DNA from: Bifidobacterium italicum
GTDB taxonomy: Bacteria > Actinomycetota > Actinomycetes > Actinomycetales > Bifidobacteriaceae
Direction of reading: 5' to 3'
Assembly: GCF_002286915.1 (NCBI RefSeq)
Contig: NZ_MVOG01000003.1
Span: 48,362-112,361, forward strand
Length of the DNA: 64,000 nucleotides
The translations under genes and the position numbers were made by a program. Below the pieces are notes generated by a model that saw nothing but the letters and a program-made list of their open reading frames with translations, had not been told where the DNA came from and did not search any database. Positions 26,835-35,687 of the stretch are shown one piece after another (positions within the stretch are counted from its first letter, which is position 1; each line of letters opens with the position of its first letter).

Positions 26835-26852
26835 CGTGAATTTAGCGTGAAC
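26835..26852 (-). promoter_or_regulatory. PHO box upstream of pstS copy 2
   Basis: GTTCACGCTAAATTCACG on the minus strand has two TTCAC repeats 11 bp apart, matching the PHO-box pattern. It sits in the 99-bp gap between the response regulator stop and pstS. Confidence 0.8.
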
Positions 26853-26854
26853 GA

Positions 26855-27550
26855 TCATTCTCCGATCCGGTAGCCGACGCCGCGCACCGTCGTCAGCAGC
26901 GCCGGATGCGCCGGATCGTCCTCGATCTTCGCGCGGATGCGCTTGACGTGCACGTCGAGCGTCTTCGTGTCGCCGACGTAGTCGCTGCCCCAGACGCGCG
27001 CGATGAGCTGATGGCGTGTGAGCACATGCCCTTTGTTGCGCAGCAGGTATTCGAGGACCTCGAACTCCTTGAGCGGGAACGCCGTCAGCTTGCCGCGCAC
27101 ATGCACCTCGTGCGACGCGACCGACATCTCGACCGGTCCGCAGCTGAGCGTCCTGACGGCGTCGGCGCGCGCGCCCTCGTCCTGGCCTTCGAGGCTGCGG
27201 CGCAGCACGGCGTGGATGCGCGCGAGCAGCTCGCGGAACGAGTACGGCTTCGTCACATAGTCGTCGGCGCCGATCTCGAGGCCGACGATGACGTCGTTCT
27301 CGGCCGACTTCGCCGTCACCATGATGATCGGCACGCGGCGCAGCTCGCGCATGCGCCGGCACAGCGTCGTCCCCGAGACGCCGGGCAGCATCAGGTCGAG
27401 CAGCACGAGGTCGAACTCCATCTCCTCGTAGAGCGCCCACCCCTCCTCGCCGGTGGACGCGCCGTAGGCCTCGTAGCCTTCGCGCGTGAGCTGGTAGAGC
27501 AGCGGATCGAGATACGACTGTTCGTCCTCGACGATCAGTATGCGGGTCAT
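26855..27550 (-). CDS. OmpR-family response regulator, RegX3/PhoP-like
   Basis: The 231-residue protein has a receiver domain with phosphoacceptor Asp52 (LVLLDLMLPG), Thr79 and Lys101, and a winged-helix DNA-binding domain at about 135-231 (HVKRIRAKIEDDP; TVRGVGYRIGE). The ATG overlaps the sensor stop as ATGA, and AAGGAGGAC lies upstream. It is placed directly before two pst operons with PHO boxes, so it is the expected activator of phosphate-starvation genes. Confidence 0.92.
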   Translation of the reverse strand: MTRILIVEDEQSYLDPLLYQLTREGYEAYGASTGEEGWALYEEMEFDLVLLDLMLPGVSGTTLCRRMRELRRVPIIMVTAKSAENDVIVGLEIGADDYVTKPYSFRELLARIHAVLRRSLEGQDEGARADAVRTLSCGPVEMSVASHEVHVRGKLTAFPLKEFEVLEYLLRNKGHVLTRHQLIARVWGSDYVGDTKTLDVHVKRIRAKIEDDPAHPALLTTVRGVGYRIGE

Positions 27551-28764
27551 CGTATGTCCTCCTTGCGCTGATGGTCCGGAGCGTCCGCGGCTTCCGGTCC
27601 GTCCGGCGCCGCGGCGTTCTGCGCGAGCGGCAGCGCCACCGTGAACGTCGATCCCTCCCCCGGACGTGACCACAGCGTGATCCGCCCGTGGTTGGCGCGC
27701 ACATGATGGTTGGCGATCGACAATCCCAGACCGGTGCCGCCGGTCAGCCGCGAGCGCGCCGGGTCGACGCGGTAGAAGCGTTCGAAGACGCGTCCCTGCA
27801 GCTGCTGCGGGATGCCGACGCCGTGGTCGACGACGCGAATGCACGCCTCGTCGCCGGCGCGCGAAAGCTCGACGGCGACGACGGCGCCCTCGGGCGAATA
27901 GTTGATTGCGTTCTCGATGATGTTCTTGAACGCGATGCGCATGCCGGCGGCGTCGACCTCGACCGGCAGCGGCATGTCGGCGGCGGCGTCGCGCAGCCGC
28001 ACGACGGCGTGGCGCGCGGCCGCCGTGACCTCGGTGTCGGCGATCGCCTGCGCGACGAGCCCGCGCACGTCCACGGCGGCCGCCGACCGTTCGCCGCCGG
28101 CGTTCATGCGTCCCAGTTCGATCAGGCGGCGCACGAGCCCGTCGAGGCGTTTCGCCTCGACGCCGATGCGCGCGGCGAAATGGCGGATCATGTCGACGTC
28201 GTCGCCGGCGTCGCCGATCGTCTCGGCGAGCAGCATGATCGCGCCGACCGGCGTCTTGAGCTCATGGGAGACGTTCGTCACGAAGTCGCGGCGCACGCGG
28301 TCGACGCTGCGCCGGTAGCCGGTGTCGGCGCACACGAGCGTGATCCGTCCCGGCGCCGCCGGCTGTGTGGTCAATTGCGCGGTCGCGGCGACATGCATGC
28401 GATCCGCGCCGCGCACGAGCGTCAGCTCACGGTCGACGGGACGCTGCGCAGCCTCGTCCACGAGCGCGCGCACGGCATCGTCGGCGAGCATGCCGTCGAC
28501 GACGATGCCGCGTTCGACGGCCGCCTCGTTCGCGACGAGCACGGCGCCGGAGACATCGGCGACGACGACGGCCTCCTCGAGCATCGCGAGCATGCGGCGT
28601 TCGGCGTCGACGGCGTCGGCGTCCGCGAGGCCCGCGAACAATGCGCGTGCGCTCGGCATGCGGTCGCGCGCACGCGCCGCGCCCGCACGGTAGGCGACGA
28701 CGGCCGTCGCGGCCACGACGAGCACGGCTGCGACGGCGAGCGCCGCCGTGAGCGCCGGCGTCAT
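27547..28764 (-). CDS. Sensor histidine kinase, SenX3/PhoR-like
   Basis: A 405-residue membrane kinase with one N-terminal helix (about 3-25), a PAS-like region (about 55-150), the H box SHELKTP (His167), N box FKNIIENAINYSPEG and ATP lid motifs DHGVGIP and GGTGLGLSI. It would autophosphorylate and pass phosphate to the adjacent RegX3-like regulator. The start is 4 bp after the mtnN stop, so it is in the same transcript. Phosphate sensing is inferred from the neighbouring pst operons. Confidence 0.92.
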   Translation of the reverse strand: MTPALTAALAVAAVLVVAATAVVAYRAGAARARDRMPSARALFAGLADADAVDAERRMLAMLEEAVVVADVSGAVLVANEAAVERGIVVDGMLADDAVRALVDEAAQRPVDRELTLVRGADRMHVAATAQLTTQPAAPGRITLVCADTGYRRSVDRVRRDFVTNVSHELKTPVGAIMLLAETIGDAGDDVDMIRHFAARIGVEAKRLDGLVRRLIELGRMNAGGERSAAAVDVRGLVAQAIADTEVTAAARHAVVRLRDAAADMPLPVEVDAAGMRIAFKNIIENAINYSPEGAVVAVELSRAGDEACIRVVDHGVGIPQQLQGRVFERFYRVDPARSRLTGGTGLGLSIANHHVRANHGRITLWSRPGEGSTFTVALPLAQNAAAPDGPEAADAPDHQRKEDIR

Positions 28765-28768
28765 CGGA

Positions 28769-29470
28769 TCACATCCTGCACAGGATCTCGACGGCGAGCT
28801 TCGCCGCCGTGTCCGCGTAGGCGCTCACGTCGAAGGTCCTGAAATCCTCGTAGTCGGTGTCGGCGTTGTCGCTCATCGCGCGGATGACGAGCGCCGGCAC
28901 GTCGTTGCGGGCGGCGACGTGCGCGACGGCGGCGCCCTCCATCTCGACGGCGTCGGCGTGCGTCTCGCGGATGACGCGTTCGACCTGCTCGGGCGAGTCG
29001 ACGAAGTAGTTGCCGGAGGCGATGACGCCGTTGACGTGGTGGATGCCCATGCCGTCGAGCGCGGCCTCGGCGAGCGCGATGAGCGCGGGGTCGGAGTGGA
29101 ACTCCTCGGTCCGCGGCTTCCACTGGCCGACGAGGCGCATGTCGGTGTCGAGGTAGCGCAGCGTCTCGCCGAGGACGATGTCGTTGATGTGCAGGTCCGG
29201 GTTGAGGTTGCCGGCGATGCCGGAGAACAGCACGGCGTCCGGCTGCGCGACGTCGATGAGACACTGCGTAGTCGCGGCCGCGTTGACGAGTCCCATGCCG
29301 CCGACGGTCACCGAGACGTTGAGTTCGCGTCCGTCGTGCGTCGGCAGCGTGCCGTGCGTGATCGTCAGGCTCGCTCGTCGCTCCTCGGTGACGTCGTTGA
29401 GCGAGGCGGCGATGTGCGAGGCCTCCTCCTCGAGCGCGCTGATGATGACGACGGTGCTGAAGCTGGCCAT
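28769..29470 (-). CDS. mtnN: 5'-methylthioadenosine/S-adenosylhomocysteine nucleosidase
   Basis: The 233-residue enzyme hydrolyses MTA and SAH to adenine and the thioribose or ribosylhomocysteine, feeding methionine recycling and AI-2 formation. Family features are ISALEEEASHI at the N-terminus, SGIAGNLN, the purine/ribose site EMEGAAVAHV and the catalytic Asp in AMSDNAD. AAGGACACCC precedes the ATG. It lies between a DAHP synthase gene and the sensor kinase gene in a long same-strand run. Confidence 0.93.
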   Translation of the reverse strand: MASFSTVVIISALEEEASHIAASLNDVTEERRASLTITHGTLPTHDGRELNVSVTVGGMGLVNAAATTQCLIDVAQPDAVLFSGIAGNLNPDLHINDIVLGETLRYLDTDMRLVGQWKPRTEEFHSDPALIALAEAALDGMGIHHVNGVIASGNYFVDSPEQVERVIRETHADAVEMEGAAVAHVAARNDVPALVIRAMSDNADTDYEDFRTFDVSAYADTAAKLAVEILCRM

Positions 29471-29514
29471 GGGTGTCCTTCCGTTGGTTCGGTTGATGAT
29501 GCGTGCGTGCATGT

Positions 29515-30780
29515 TCAACGCCAGCGGCGGGCGCTGACGGCGTCGGCGAGTTCGTGCAGCAGGCGTTCGGTCTCGGGCCAGCTGATGCAGCGGTCGGTGA
29601 TCGACCTGCCGTAGACGAGCTGGTCGAGCGGTCCCTCCGGCTGGTTGCCGCCTTCGATGAAGCTCTCCATCATGATGCCGGTGATGCCCTGCTCGCCGTC
29701 GGCGATGCGCGCGGCGATGTCGCGCACGACGGCGGCCTGACGCACCTCGTCCTTGCCGGAGTTGCCGTGCGAGCAGTCGATGATCAGGCCGTGCGCGGCC
29801 GCCGTGTCGGCGTCCATCGAGTCGCGGACCATCGCCATCGCCTCGTCGACCGATGCGGCGTCGTAGTTCGGGCCGTGGCTCGATCCGCGCAGCACGATGT
29901 GGCAGTCGGGGTTGCCGAGCGTCTCGACGGCGCAGGCGCGCCCCTGATGGTCGATGCCGAAGAAGGTGTGCTGGCGGGCGGCCGTGATGCAGCTGTTCAT
30001 CGCCGCCTTGACCGAGCCGTCGGTCGCGTTCTTGAAGCCGATCGGCATGCTCAGGCCGCTCGCGAGCTGGCGGTGCACCTGGCTTTCGGTGTTGCGCGCG
30101 CCGATCGCGCCCCAGCTGATCGCGTCGGCGATGTACTGCGGGCTCGTCGGCTCGAGGAACTCGGTCGCGGCGGCGAGGCCGGCGCCGAGCACGTCGAGCA
30201 ACGTCCGGCGGGCGAGCAGCAGACCCTTTTGGATGTTGTGGCTGCCGTCGATGTCCGGATCGTTGATCAGACCCTTCCATCCGACGGTGCTGCGCGGCTT
30301 CTCGAAGTAGACGCGCATGACGATGAGCAGTTCGCCCTCGAGCTCCTGCTTGACGTCGTAGAGCCGGCGCGCGTAGTCGAGCGCAGCCTTCGGATCGTGC
30401 ACCGAGCACGGGCCGACGATGACGAGCAACCGGTCGTCCTGGCCGTAGAGGCATGCGCGGATCTCGTCTCGCGAATAGGCGACGATGTCCTGCGCGGACG
30501 CGTCGAGCGGCAGCGCGGACAGCACCTGCGCCGGCGTCGGCAGCGGATCAAGCTCCATGACGCGGCGGTTGATGATGCGGTCGATGCCGACGGCGTCCTC
30601 CCAATGCGGCAGATCCGGGATCGCCGTGAACGGGTTGCCGCCGGCGGCCATGACGGCGTGCACCTCGTCGAGCTTCGCCGACGTGTAGGTCATCGGCTCG
30701 CCGAGCTCGATCGCACGGCGGTGGTCCTCGCGGAACGTGTGCTTGGGCGTGCCGTCGCGGCGCGTGTCCTGATCACTCAT
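29515..30780 (-). CDS. 3-deoxy-7-phosphoheptulonate (DAHP) synthase, type I, paralogue 1
   Basis: DAHP synthase condenses PEP with erythrose 4-phosphate, the first step of aromatic amino acid synthesis. The 421-residue protein has VIVGPCSVHDP, MRVYFEKPRSTVGWKG, GARNTESQVHR, LRGSSHGPNYD and IDCSHGNSGK, covering the metal and substrate sites of the AroFGH type. It has about 60 extra N-terminal residues compared with paralogue 2. GAAGGAGC precedes the ATG. The paired copies may differ in feedback inhibition; the sequence alone does not tell which amino acid. Confidence 0.94.
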   Translation of the reverse strand: MSDQDTRRDGTPKHTFREDHRRAIELGEPMTYTSAKLDEVHAVMAAGGNPFTAIPDLPHWEDAVGIDRIINRRVMELDPLPTPAQVLSALPLDASAQDIVAYSRDEIRACLYGQDDRLLVIVGPCSVHDPKAALDYARRLYDVKQELEGELLIVMRVYFEKPRSTVGWKGLINDPDIDGSHNIQKGLLLARRTLLDVLGAGLAAATEFLEPTSPQYIADAISWGAIGARNTESQVHRQLASGLSMPIGFKNATDGSVKAAMNSCITAARQHTFFGIDHQGRACAVETLGNPDCHIVLRGSSHGPNYDAASVDEAMAMVRDSMDADTAAAHGLIIDCSHGNSGKDEVRQAAVVRDIAARIADGEQGITGIMMESFIEGGNQPEGPLDQLVYGRSITDRCISWPETERLLHELADAVSARRWR

Positions 30781-30860
30781 AGACGATGCTCCTTCTTGTT
30801 TCGGCCTCAGCTTAGCAAGGGACGGCGCATGGCGCACGCGGATGGCTGCCATCCGCGTGC

Positions 30861-32879
30861 TCACTGCGGGCACACGGCGCGCATCAGCATCTGCGCGTAG
30901 GCCTGCGTGCCCAGTTCGTTCGGATGCGTGCCGTCGTCGTACAGGTATTCGGGGTGCGCGCCGGACAGCGCCGACCAGTCGATGACGCCGACGTTCGGAT
31001 GCGCGTTCGCGGCGTCGATGAACAGCCGGTTCGTCTCGTCGATCCACGTTACAGGCGCGCGCGTCGTCAGGAAGTACAACGGCCGGCCGGCCGCCAGACG
31101 GATGACCTCGTCGACGCTTTCCTGCGTCGGCGGCCCGTTCGTGCCGAGCGCGAAGACGATGAGCTGGGGGTCCTCGCCCGCCAGATACCCGCGCAGCAGA
31201 TCGACGCCGGTGCCGAACTGGCGGCTGACGGCGCCGTCGACGTGCGCGTTCGGGAAATGCTGCATGAGCGCCGGTGCGACGCCTTCGGTCACCGAATCGC
31301 CGATGACGAGCAGGCGCGCGTCGCAGGTCCCGGCCGCGGCGTCGCAGCGCCAGCGCGACGGATCGAGGTTGTCGGGGACCTTGAGCGCCTCGACCTTCGG
31401 CTTCGCCGGCTCCGGCGCGGCGGGGCGCGTCGCCGTCTCCTTCGGCTTCGGCGCGGGCTCCGCAGGCTCCGGCCCGCGCTGCGCGTCGAGCTCCTTCCTC
31501 GCCTGCTCGGCCGTCATGGCGAGTTCGGGACGCAGCGCGACGGCGCGTTCGTGCGCGAGCTGACGCCACGGCAACGGCAGCAGCATGATGACGATGATGA
31601 CGACGCCGGTCACCGCGCCGATGAAGGCGCCCGGACGCTGCGTGCGCTCCGGGTTGTCGCGACGGCGGCGCGTCCACGGCAGCCACGGCGCGCCGCGCAG
31701 CGCCTCGACGCATTGGTAGAAGACCTCGCCGACGACGAGGATGACGACGAACTGACCGATCACGGCCCACCACGGCGTATGCACGCGCGTCGCCGGATTC
31801 ATGACGAGCAGCAGCGGATAGTGCACGAGATACAGCGAGAACGACCGCGACCCCAGATAGACGAGCGCCTTGGCGCCCATCGCGCGTCCGAAGGCGCCCG
31901 GCGACATCCCGGCCCACAGCATCGCCGCCGTCAGCAGCGCGTAGAGCAGGAAGCCGCCACGGTACATCCATGCGGCAGAGGCATCGACGGCGAACATCGA
32001 GACAACGAGGACGGCCACGCACAGGAAGGCGGCCACGTCGACGACACTGCCGGTGGTGAGCGGCAGCACATGCGAGCCGATGCGCACGTCGCGCCGACGG
32101 TCGCGCCACGCCGCGGCGGACGGAGGGGCGCCGTCGGCGCGGTGCATGAGGACGGCGAGCAGCGCGCCGACGAGCAGCTCGGCGGCTCGCGTATCGAGAC
32201 CGTAGTACATGCGCGACGTGTCATGCCCCGGCACGTACAGCACCGCCATCTCGACGCTCGAAGCCGCGACGAGCGCGGCGATCGTGCAGGCGCGCGCCCA
32301 CTTGCGGCGCATGAAGCGCACGACGAGCGCGAGCAGCAGCGGCCACAGCAGATAGAACTGCATGATCAGGCTCGTGTACCACAGATGCGTCAGCGGCGAC
32401 GGCAGTCCGGCGGCGTCGAAATACGAGACATGACGGAAGACGTACGACCAGTTGCTGTAGAACAGCGCGCTCGGGACGGCGTCGGCGCGCAGCTTGAGCA
32501 GCAGCGACGGCGCCCACATATAGACGACGGCGGCCGCGAACGCGATCGTCGTGAGCACCGGCGGCCAGATGCGTCGCGCGCGGCGCGCGACGAATCCCGG
32601 GTAGGAGCAGCGGCCCGACTCGAGCAGGCCGAGCAGTCCCCGCGTGATCAGGAAACCGGAGAGCACGAGGAAGACGGTGACGCCGAGGAAGCCGCCGACG
32701 GCGAGCGACGGGCGCGCATGGTAGAGCAGCACGCCGCCGATCGCGAGCGCGCGCAGGCCGTCGATGACGCGGATATGGCCGCCCGGCGCCGATTCGCGGC
32801 GCGCGACGGGACGGATGGACATGGCGGACGCGGACGTGCGCAGCTGCGACGCGTTGTCGCTGGCGATGATGCGTTGCAT
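30861..32879 (-). CDS. Membrane acyltransferase with C-terminal SGNH domain (OafA/YrhL-like)
   Basis: The 672-residue protein has an Acyl_transf_3 membrane domain of about ten helices (RVIDGLRALAIGGVLLYHA with the catalytic His; later FLVLSGFLITRGLL) followed by a linker with Pro/Glu-rich KPKETATRPAAPEPAKPK and an extracytoplasmic SGNH esterase-like domain (GDSVTEG, ALGTNG and the Asp-His pair in DDGTHPN). Such enzymes O-acetylate cell-wall or surface polysaccharides. Unusually it lies between two DAHP synthase genes, 16 bp after one and 80 bp before the other. The acceptor is unknown. Confidence 0.88.
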   Translation of the reverse strand: MQRIIASDNASQLRTSASAMSIRPVARRESAPGGHIRVIDGLRALAIGGVLLYHARPSLAVGGFLGVTVFLVLSGFLITRGLLGLLESGRCSYPGFVARRARRIWPPVLTTIAFAAAVVYMWAPSLLLKLRADAVPSALFYSNWSYVFRHVSYFDAAGLPSPLTHLWYTSLIMQFYLLWPLLLALVVRFMRRKWARACTIAALVAASSVEMAVLYVPGHDTSRMYYGLDTRAAELLVGALLAVLMHRADGAPPSAAAWRDRRRDVRIGSHVLPLTTGSVVDVAAFLCVAVLVVSMFAVDASAAWMYRGGFLLYALLTAAMLWAGMSPGAFGRAMGAKALVYLGSRSFSLYLVHYPLLLVMNPATRVHTPWWAVIGQFVVILVVGEVFYQCVEALRGAPWLPWTRRRRDNPERTQRPGAFIGAVTGVVIIVIMLLPLPWRQLAHERAVALRPELAMTAEQARKELDAQRGPEPAEPAPKPKETATRPAAPEPAKPKVEALKVPDNLDPSRWRCDAAAGTCDARLLVIGDSVTEGVAPALMQHFPNAHVDGAVSRQFGTGVDLLRGYLAGEDPQLIVFALGTNGPPTQESVDEVIRLAAGRPLYFLTTRAPVTWIDETNRLFIDAANAHPNVGVIDWSALSGAHPEYLYDDGTHPNELGTQAYAQMLMRAVCPQ

Positions 32880-32895
32880 CGTGCGATGCGCTCGC

Positions 32896-34023
32896 TCAGG
32901 CTCCGCGCCGCGCGGCGACGGCGTCGGCGAGTTCGCGCAGCACCTGCTCGGTGCGGTCCCACGGCACGCAGGCGTCGGTCACTGACTGGCCGTAGACGAG
33001 CTGGTCGAGCGGCGCCGGCTTCTGGTGGCCGCCCTTGAGGAAGCTCTCCATCATGATGCCGAGGATGCCGCGCTCGCCCGCCGCGATGCGCGACGCGATG
33101 TCCTCGACGACGCGCGCCTCGACGACCTCGTCCTTGCCGCAGTTGCCGTGGGCGGCATCGATGACGAGGCCGTGGTCGCTCGGGCCGCTCGCCTTCGACG
33201 CCCTGAGCGCCTCGAGCGCGTCGGCCACCGAGACCGGGTCGTAGTTCGGGCCGCTGCTCGAACCGCGCAACACGAGATGGCAGTCGGGGTTGCCTTTCGT
33301 CTCAGCGGAGATGACCTGGCCGTCGAGGTTGACGGACAGGAAATGGTGTTCGAAGGCGGCCGTGTAGCATGAGTCGGCGGCGGGCTTGACCGAGCCGTCG
33401 GTCGCGTTCTTGAAGCCGATCGGCATGCTCATGCCGCTCGCCAGTTCGCGGTGCACCTGGCTTTCGGTGTTGCGCGCGCCGATCGCACCCCAGCTGACGA
33501 GGTCGCACAGGTACTGCGGCGTGATCGGGTCGAGCCATTCGGTCGCCGCCGGCAGGCCGAGCGACAGCACGTCGGTGAGCACCTTGCGCGCGAGCCACAT
33601 GCCCTTGCGGATGTCGAAGCGTCCGTTGAGGTCGGGGTCGTTGATCAGGCCCTTCCACCCGATCGTCGTGCGCGGCTTCTCGAAGTAGACGCGCATGACG
33701 ATCATCAGCCGGTCCTTGAGCTCCTCGTTGAGCGCGGCCAGCCTCGTCGCGTACTCGTGCGCGGCCTTCGGATCGTGGATCGAGCACGGGCCGACGATCG
33801 CGAGCACGCGGTCGTCGCGGCCGTGCAGGATGTCGCGGATCTGCCGGCGCGAGGACAGGACGAGCTCGCCCATCGCGTCGGTCAGCGGCAGCTCCTTGAT
33901 GAAATAGCGCGGGGCCGGGATCGGGTCGAGCTGACGGATGTTGACGTCGACGGTCTCGGGGACCACGGCGCGCGCGTCGAGCACATTGTCCTGCGAACTG
34001 TCCGGACCACGAAGGGCTGCCAT
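32896..34023 (-). CDS. 3-deoxy-7-phosphoheptulonate (DAHP) synthase, type I, paralogue 2
   Basis: A 375-residue DAHP synthase with IVGPCSIHDP, MRVYFEKPRTTIGWKG, GARNTESQVHRELASG, LRGSSSGPNYD and DAAHGNCGK. It has the usual length of the family and shares most catalytic motifs with paralogue 1. It is the first gene of the run that continues into the acyltransferase, paralogue 1 and mtnN. AAGAGGAACGAACG precedes the ATG. Confidence 0.94.
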   Translation of the reverse strand: MAALRGPDSSQDNVLDARAVVPETVDVNIRQLDPIPAPRYFIKELPLTDAMGELVLSSRRQIRDILHGRDDRVLAIVGPCSIHDPKAAHEYATRLAALNEELKDRLMIVMRVYFEKPRTTIGWKGLINDPDLNGRFDIRKGMWLARKVLTDVLSLGLPAATEWLDPITPQYLCDLVSWGAIGARNTESQVHRELASGMSMPIGFKNATDGSVKPAADSCYTAAFEHHFLSVNLDGQVISAETKGNPDCHLVLRGSSSGPNYDPVSVADALEALRASKASGPSDHGLVIDAAHGNCGKDEVVEARVVEDIASRIAAGERGILGIMMESFLKGGHQKPAPLDQLVYGQSVTDACVPWDRTEQVLRELADAVAARRGA

Positions 34024-34143
34024 CGTTCGTTCCTCTTCTTCCTCTTATCGATCCTCTTGCTTCCTCATGCACGTTCCCGGGCGGGAAATCGGATACCCAT
34101 ACTAGGCCACATCCCCTGACGACCAGGCGCCGTGTATCACAAA

Positions 34144-34175
34144 GCGGCGCGCGGGTCCCGAAACCCGCGCGCCGC
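34144..34175 (-). terminator. Terminator after pepC
   Basis: A 13-bp stem (GCGGCGCGCGGGT with ACCCGCGCGCCGC) is followed on the minus strand by TTTGTG. It lies 48 bp after the pepC stop. Confidence 0.75.
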
Positions 34176-34222
34176 CTGCGTGGGCGTTCAGCGCGACGGC
34201 CGCCCCCGTCGGGGCGGAGATG

Positions 34223-35560
34223 TCACGCGAGCGCGCCCATCGGATCCCATGCCGGCAGCATCGTCGCCGGCTCGTCAAGCGCCTTGAGATACTCGTCGGG
34301 CAGCATCGCCTTCGGCACGGCCACCTCGAAGACGTACTGGTCGAACCAGTCGTCGCCCATCGTGAAGTAGCCCTTGTCGGCGATCTTCGTGCCCCACGAG
34401 TTCTCGACGCGCCAGCGGCGCGTCGTCGTGCCGTCGTCCTCGACGTCGACGCCGACGAAGGCCATCGCATGGTTCATCGCCGAATCGCCGAAACGCACGC
34501 GCTGCTCCTTCGTCATATCGAAGTCGACGCGGTACACCTTGCCGTACTCGAACAGGTCGGTCGCCCATGCGCCGTCGGCGCGGTCCATCATCGGATGGCA
34601 GTCGGCGCCGAACCACACCGGGATGCCCTGCTCGACGAGGATGTCGCGCACGCAGTCCTTCATGAACCGCACCGGCACGTTGAGGTATTCGGTCGGGTCG
34701 CCGCCGACGACGTTGCCCAGGTGCTCGATGCCGATCTTCGTGCCCTTCGCGTGCTCACGGCGCGGATCGTCGACGAGGCAGACGTAGCTTTCGAGATCGG
34801 CGGAGCCGACGTACCTGGCCCAGAACTCCTGCGGCGTGATCTCGCCGTCGCGGTGGAATACGCCGTCGGCGTCCGTCCACTCCCAGTGGAAGCGCTTCGG
34901 CGGCTCGCCGAGGTGGATCGTGAGCATGCGGTGGCCGGCCTCGACGGTTTCGCGCACGATGTCGTCGATCCGCGAGGGGTCGTCGACCATGTGCGCGACG
35001 GCCGTGTGCAGCAGGCGGCGCAGCTGCGTGTTCATCTCGCCGGTGTTCTTCGACGACTCGGTCTCCGGATACAGGTCCTTCGGCACGGCGCCGTATTTCT
35101 TGTAGACGTTGAGCGCCATCGTCCACTGGCCGCCGTCGCCCATGACGTCGGCGAGCATGTGCTGGAACAGGCGCGAGTCGATCGGTTCGCCGGCGCGGAC
35201 CAGCCCGGCCATGTCGCCCATGAAGTAGTTGATGCGCTCGAGCTTGTCGTAGTACATCGCGTAGTTCTGCGAGAACTCGAACTCCTTGAGGTTCATGTTC
35301 CTCTTCGCGACGAAGCGCGCCACGTTGAGCGAGCTGAACAGCCAGCAGCGGCCCGAGCGGTCCTGATGGGTCGCCTCGCCGTTGTCGACGGTCGTCGAGA
35401 AGCGGCGCTGCAGCAGGCGCGCGCGGTCGTAGTTGCGCGCGACCTTGTCGATGCCGGCGCTCGTGACGGCGTTCATCGCCATGCGGTTGACGGGGTCGGA
35501 GTCGAAGTCGGCGGTCAGCTGGTTGAGTTCGTCGGCGGACAATGGGGTGGTTGCGGTCAA
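34223..35560 (-). CDS. pepC: Aminopeptidase C (bleomycin hydrolase family, C1B)
   Basis: PepC is a cytoplasmic, hexameric cysteine aminopeptidase. The 445-residue protein has the active-site Gln and Cys in QDRSGRCWLFSSLN (Cys72), the catalytic His in MNHAMAFVG and the Asn in VENSWGT. A TTG start at 35558-35560 is chosen because AGGAGCACCA precedes it and the N-terminus then matches the family; the longer frame runs back into a terminator palindrome. Upstream is the DivIVA-like gene and downstream a clean terminator, so it is probably monocistronic. Confidence 0.9.
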   Translation of the reverse strand: MTATTPLSADELNQLTADFDSDPVNRMAMNAVTSAGIDKVARNYDRARLLQRRFSTTVDNGEATHQDRSGRCWLFSSLNVARFVAKRNMNLKEFEFSQNYAMYYDKLERINYFMGDMAGLVRAGEPIDSRLFQHMLADVMGDGGQWTMALNVYKKYGAVPKDLYPETESSKNTGEMNTQLRRLLHTAVAHMVDDPSRIDDIVRETVEAGHRMLTIHLGEPPKRFHWEWTDADGVFHRDGEITPQEFWARYVGSADLESYVCLVDDPRREHAKGTKIGIEHLGNVVGGDPTEYLNVPVRFMKDCVRDILVEQGIPVWFGADCHPMMDRADGAWATDLFEYGKVYRVDFDMTKEQRVRFGDSAMNHAMAFVGVDVEDDGTTTRRWRVENSWGTKIADKGYFTMGDDWFDQYVFEVAVPKAMLPDEYLKALDEPATMLPAWDPMGALA

Positions 35561-35623
35561 TGGTGCTCCTTGCTTTTCTGGTTGTGGGCGGATTGCTATT
35601 GCCGGCGCGTGGCGCGCCTTCGA

Positions 35624-35675
35624 CGTGCGACCGCCCGCGACGGCCGTGGCCACGGCCGTCGCGGGCGGTCGCACG
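35624..35675. terminator. 52-bp perfect palindrome after the DivIVA-like gene
   Basis: Arms 35624-35649 and 35650-35675 are fully complementary (26 bp each). It lies 12 bp after the stop of the coiled-coil protein and before pepC. It is a likely terminator without a T-run. Confidence 0.75.
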
Positions 35676-35687
35676 ATGGTTCGGCGG

